7,845 nt of DNA from Pseudomonadota bacterium (GTDB lineage Bacteria > Pseudomonadota > Alphaproteobacteria > Rhizobiales > Xanthobacteraceae). Below the pieces are notes generated by a model that saw only the letters and a program-made list of their open reading frames with translations, searched no databases and was not told the origin of the DNA. Below are positions 6,305 to 7,845 of the stretch, in pieces (the first letter of the stretch is position 1; each line of letters starts with the position of its first letter). The stretch is from NCBI GenBank assembly GCA_023405565.1, contig JAEXXW010000003.1, positions 1-7,845 on the forward strand, written 5' to 3'. The position numbers were made by a program, and so were the translations under genes.

Positions 6305-7084
6305 ATGGCGACAACTTCCGGCGTTGGCAGCAACGTTAGCACCACGATCAACGACAGCCTCGCGAGCACATCGAAGACTTCGCTCGCGGACAACTTCACT
6401 ACCTTCCTGCAGTTGCTGACGACGCAGCTCAGGAACCAGAATCCGCTCGAACCGCTCGACACGAACCAGTTCACGCAGCAACTCGTGCAATTCGCCCAGG
6501 TCGAGCAACAGTTGAAGGGTAACGATCAACTGGCCTCGCTCGTCACGCTGCAGCAGAGCGCACAATCCACGCAGGCGCTCGGCTTCGTCGGCCATATCGT
6601 TGCGCTGGACGGACAGACATCCCGCCTTGAAAATGGCAGCGCCGGCTGGAGCTTCAATTCGCCCAAACCCGCAACAGCGACGCTCAACATCATCAACTCC
6701 GCGGGCGCCACTGTGTATTCGGGCACCTTCTCGCTCAATGCCGGCCTTCAGAATTTCGTCTGGGACGGACGCAACACATCAGGTGTGATGCAGCCTGACG
6801 GTGATTACAAAATGTCGATCACAGCGAAGGATGCGGCCGGCCAGAGCGTTGCTGTCACAACGGAAGTGCAAGGCGTTGTCGATTCCGTCGACGTCTCGAA
6901 GACACCGCCGGTCCTGAACGTGGCGGGCAAGGACTACACGCTCGACAAGATCAAACGTGTCGTCCGCTATGTTCCGCCAACAACCGATACGGGGACTGGT
7001 ACAAGCACCGGTTCAGGCACCAACACAGAAAGCTCAACGGCTGCACAGATCGCAAACGCAGTCAGCAGCTTAATAAGCGATTAA
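6305..7084 (+). CDS. flgD: Flagellar hook cap / hook assembly scaffold FlgD
   Basis: FlgD caps the growing hook and guides polymerisation of FlgE. It is exported through the flagellar type III apparatus and discarded when the hook is complete. The ATG at 6305 is preceded by AAAGGA (6291-6296, 8-nt spacing). The conserved N-terminal domain is clear at about residues 30-75: FLQLLTTQLRNQNPLEPLD, then FTQQLVQFAQVEQQLKGN. The Ig-like and Tudor-like part covers about 95-222, with LGFVGHIVALDG, FVWDGRNTSGVMQPDGDYKM near 151 and the closing DKIKRVVRYVPP. After that comes a Thr/Gly/Ser-rich linker (226-245) and a short hydrophobic end, AQIANAVSSLISD, that most FlgD proteins lack. The stop codon TAA is itself part of a CtrA site. 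Confidence 0.97.
   Translation: MATTSGVGSNVSTTINDSLASTSKTSLADNFTTFLQLLTTQLRNQNPLEPLDTNQFTQQLVQFAQVEQQLKGNDQLASLVTLQQSAQSTQALGFVGHIVALDGQTSRLENGSAGWSFNSPKPATATLNIINSAGATVYSGTFSLNAGLQNFVWDGRNTSGVMQPDGDYKMSITAKDAAGQSVAVTTEVQGVVDSVDVSKTPPVLNVAGKDYTLDKIKRVVRYVPPTTDTGTGTSTGSGTNTESSTAAQIANAVSSLISD
7070..7084 (+). promoter_or_regulatory. CtrA binding site, perfect TTAA-N7-TTAA, upstream of sciP
   Basis: TTAA (7070-7073), 7 nt, TTAA (7081-7084) is a perfect match to the CtrA box. It straddles the flgD stop codon, 121 bp before the sciP start. At the base composition of this window such a match should occur by chance only about 0.02 times. CtrA activates sciP in Caulobacter. Binding here is inferred. 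Confidence 0.65.
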
Positions 7085-7137
7085 GACGTTGCTTCACGAC
7101 ATTTCGTTGACAGGCATTTCTCAATTGAGTGTTGCGC

Positions 7138-7169
7138 TTAGGCAAATCTTAAGCCGCGAGCGCTACATT
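7138..7169 (+). promoter_or_regulatory. Second CtrA-like site with a -10 element, probable sciP promoter
   Basis: TTAG (7138-7141), 7 nt, TTAA (7149-7152) differs from the CtrA box by one base. A -10-like TACATT follows at 7164-7169. Transcription would start near 7176, placing the CtrA site at about -38 to -24, over the -35 region as in CtrA-activated promoters. That leaves a leader of about 30 nt before the sciP ATG. Confidence 0.5.
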
Positions 7170-7205
7170 CCTCTGAGTTTGTCGGTTGAGTGTGTGAGTG
7201 AAACA

Positions 7206-7481
7206 ATGACCGAACCTCATCGCCCGAGGGTCAAGTATGTCATCGGGCCGGACGGTTCTCCGCTGACGATTGCGGATTTGCCGCCGCCTTCGACCAAGCG
7301 TTGGGTGATCCGCCGCAAAGCGGAAGTTGTTGCCGCCGTGCGCGGTGGCCTCCTTTCGCTGGAGGAAGCGTGCCAGCGTTATACGCTGACGACTGAAGAA
7401 TTCCTGTCGTGGCAATTCTCGATCGATCAGCATGGCCTTGCCGGCTTGCGCACGACGCGCATCCAGCAATATCGGCAGTAA
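7206..7481 (+). CDS. sciP: SciP-type CtrA inhibitor (DUF1153)
   Basis: SciP is a small helix-turn-helix protein that binds CtrA, and DNA, and blocks activation of CtrA-dependent promoters. In Caulobacter this limits CtrA output in swarmer cells. The ATG at 7206 gives 91 residues beginning MTEPHRPRVKYVIGPDGSPL, which is the usual family length and start. The frame is open further left, and a GTG at 7194 is possible, but the extra residues do not resemble the family. The N-terminal PRVKYVIGPDG and TIADLPPP motifs come first. The HTH core RWVIRRKAEVVAAVRGGLL (32-50) and SLEEACQRYTLTTEEFLSWQ (51-70) follow, ending in GLAGLRTTRIQQYR. It follows flgD by 121 bp, with two CtrA-type sites in between, so it is probably transcribed on its own as well as by read-through. 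Confidence 0.93.
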   Translation: MTEPHRPRVKYVIGPDGSPLTIADLPPPSTKRWVIRRKAEVVAAVRGGLLSLEEACQRYTLTTEEFLSWQFSIDQHGLAGLRTTRIQQYRQ

Positions 7482-7723
7482 TGAACCGTTAGGCTCCGTT
7501 AGCGACATCTAAACGGCGATCGCTGCATTTTGTGAGGCGGCGCTATTCGCATTTTGGACTCCGGCCATCATCACAGCCAAAGCGGCTTCGCATGGCCCGT
7601 CCGGCGATCAGGGGCCGAAGCTTTGTGGAGATCGCAGCCGGCGTTCTGCCCATCCGCAATGTCATCTTTCCGTTGGGGAGTTAGGCGGATAAAGTCGCCA
7701 AGGATATTCGTCTGGAGCGCTTC
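7482..7723. other. Intergenic region after sciP, with a possible small ORF
   Basis: The 242 bp start with a direct repeat CCGTTAG (7486-7492, 7496-7502). The second copy can pair imperfectly with CTAAACGG (7509-7516), perhaps marking the end of the sciP transcript, although no T-run follows. A 30-codon frame runs from the ATG at 7592 to the TAG at 7682-7684 (it reads back to a GTG at 7532 for 50 codons) and ends VLPIRNVIFPLGS. It has no convincing ribosome-binding site. I cannot say whether it is translated. Confidence 0.35.
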
Positions 7724-7845
7724 ATGACCCTCAGGACTGCAATTTTTGCCCTTGCGGCCCTTTTCATGGCCCTTGTCCCCGCCTCCGCCCGCCAGCTTGC
7801 CGTTGGGGCCGCAGCCGGTTTCATTGAGCCGCCGGGCTATACGGC
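7724..7845 (+). CDS. Exported protein of unknown function, 3' end outside window
   Basis: Only the first 40 codons are inside the window. The ATG at 7724 is well supported by GGAG at 7714-7717 with 6-nt spacing. The start MTLRTAIFALAALFMALVP is a classic signal peptide, with cleavage likely after ASA and before RQLAVGAAAGFIEPPGYTA. The protein should therefore be periplasmic or outer-membrane. I do not recognise the family from this much sequence. Its position after fliK-flgD-sciP makes a flagellar or envelope role possible, but nothing in the visible residues shows it. Confidence 0.7.
   Translation, partial: MTLRTAIFALAALFMALVPASARQLAVGAAAGFIEPPGYT

Noticed and set aside
7089..7205. Upstream extension of sciP starting at the ATG at 7089
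   Set aside because: The added 39 residues do not resemble the SciP family and overlap the CtrA-type promoter elements. The start at 7206 gives the usual length.
1..7845. CRISPR array, insertion sequence or complete mobile element
   Set aside because: I see no regularly spaced repeats, no terminal inverted repeats with target duplications, and no transposase or integrase gene.

Overview
The window looks like chromosomal DNA of an alphaproteobacterium in the order Hyphomicrobiales (Rhizobiales), most likely the Bradyrhizobium/Rhodopseudomonas/Afipia group. The reasons are the high GC content, a SciP-type (DUF1153) cell-cycle regulator directly after flgD, CtrA-type TTAA-N7-TTAA sites, a PmtA-like phospholipid methyltransferase, and a small exported protein ending in a proline/glycine-rich tail that I associate with this group. 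The genus is an inference from memory, not a database result.

Layout. Positions 2-1069 (+) hold the 3' part of a DUF1254/DUF1214 protein, closed by a strong hairpin at 1079-1109. Next (+) is an exported HdeA/HdeB-like acid-stress chaperone (1164-1520). Positions 1521-2061 have no convincing gene and read as less GC-rich. They contain a 15-bp match to the 3' end of a tRNA-Ser and a short tandem repeat, which look like the remnant of an integration site. An elongator tRNA-Met on the minus strand (2062-2138), with its own promoter, borders this stretch.

From 4541 down to 2260 the minus strand carries mnmA (tRNA 2-thiouridylase), then pmtA (2 nt after it), then a small exported-protein gene interrupted by one in-frame TAG. 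From 4760 rightwards the plus strand carries a flagellar block: a canonical sigma-54 promoter, fliK (hook-length control) and flgD (hook cap). After flgD comes sciP, preceded by one perfect and one near-perfect CtrA site. The window ends in the first 40 codons of an exported protein that I do not recognise.

The flagellar part is a compact picture of cell-cycle-coupled motility. The late hook genes fliK-flgD appear to be sigma-54 driven. sciP, whose Caulobacter relative blocks CtrA-dependent activation, appears to be under CtrA control itself, which implies a negative feedback loop. I found no CRISPR array, intact mobile element or clearly new multi-gene system. The points most worth a second look are the CtrA/sigma-54 sites, the single-stop pseudogene and the att-like remnant.
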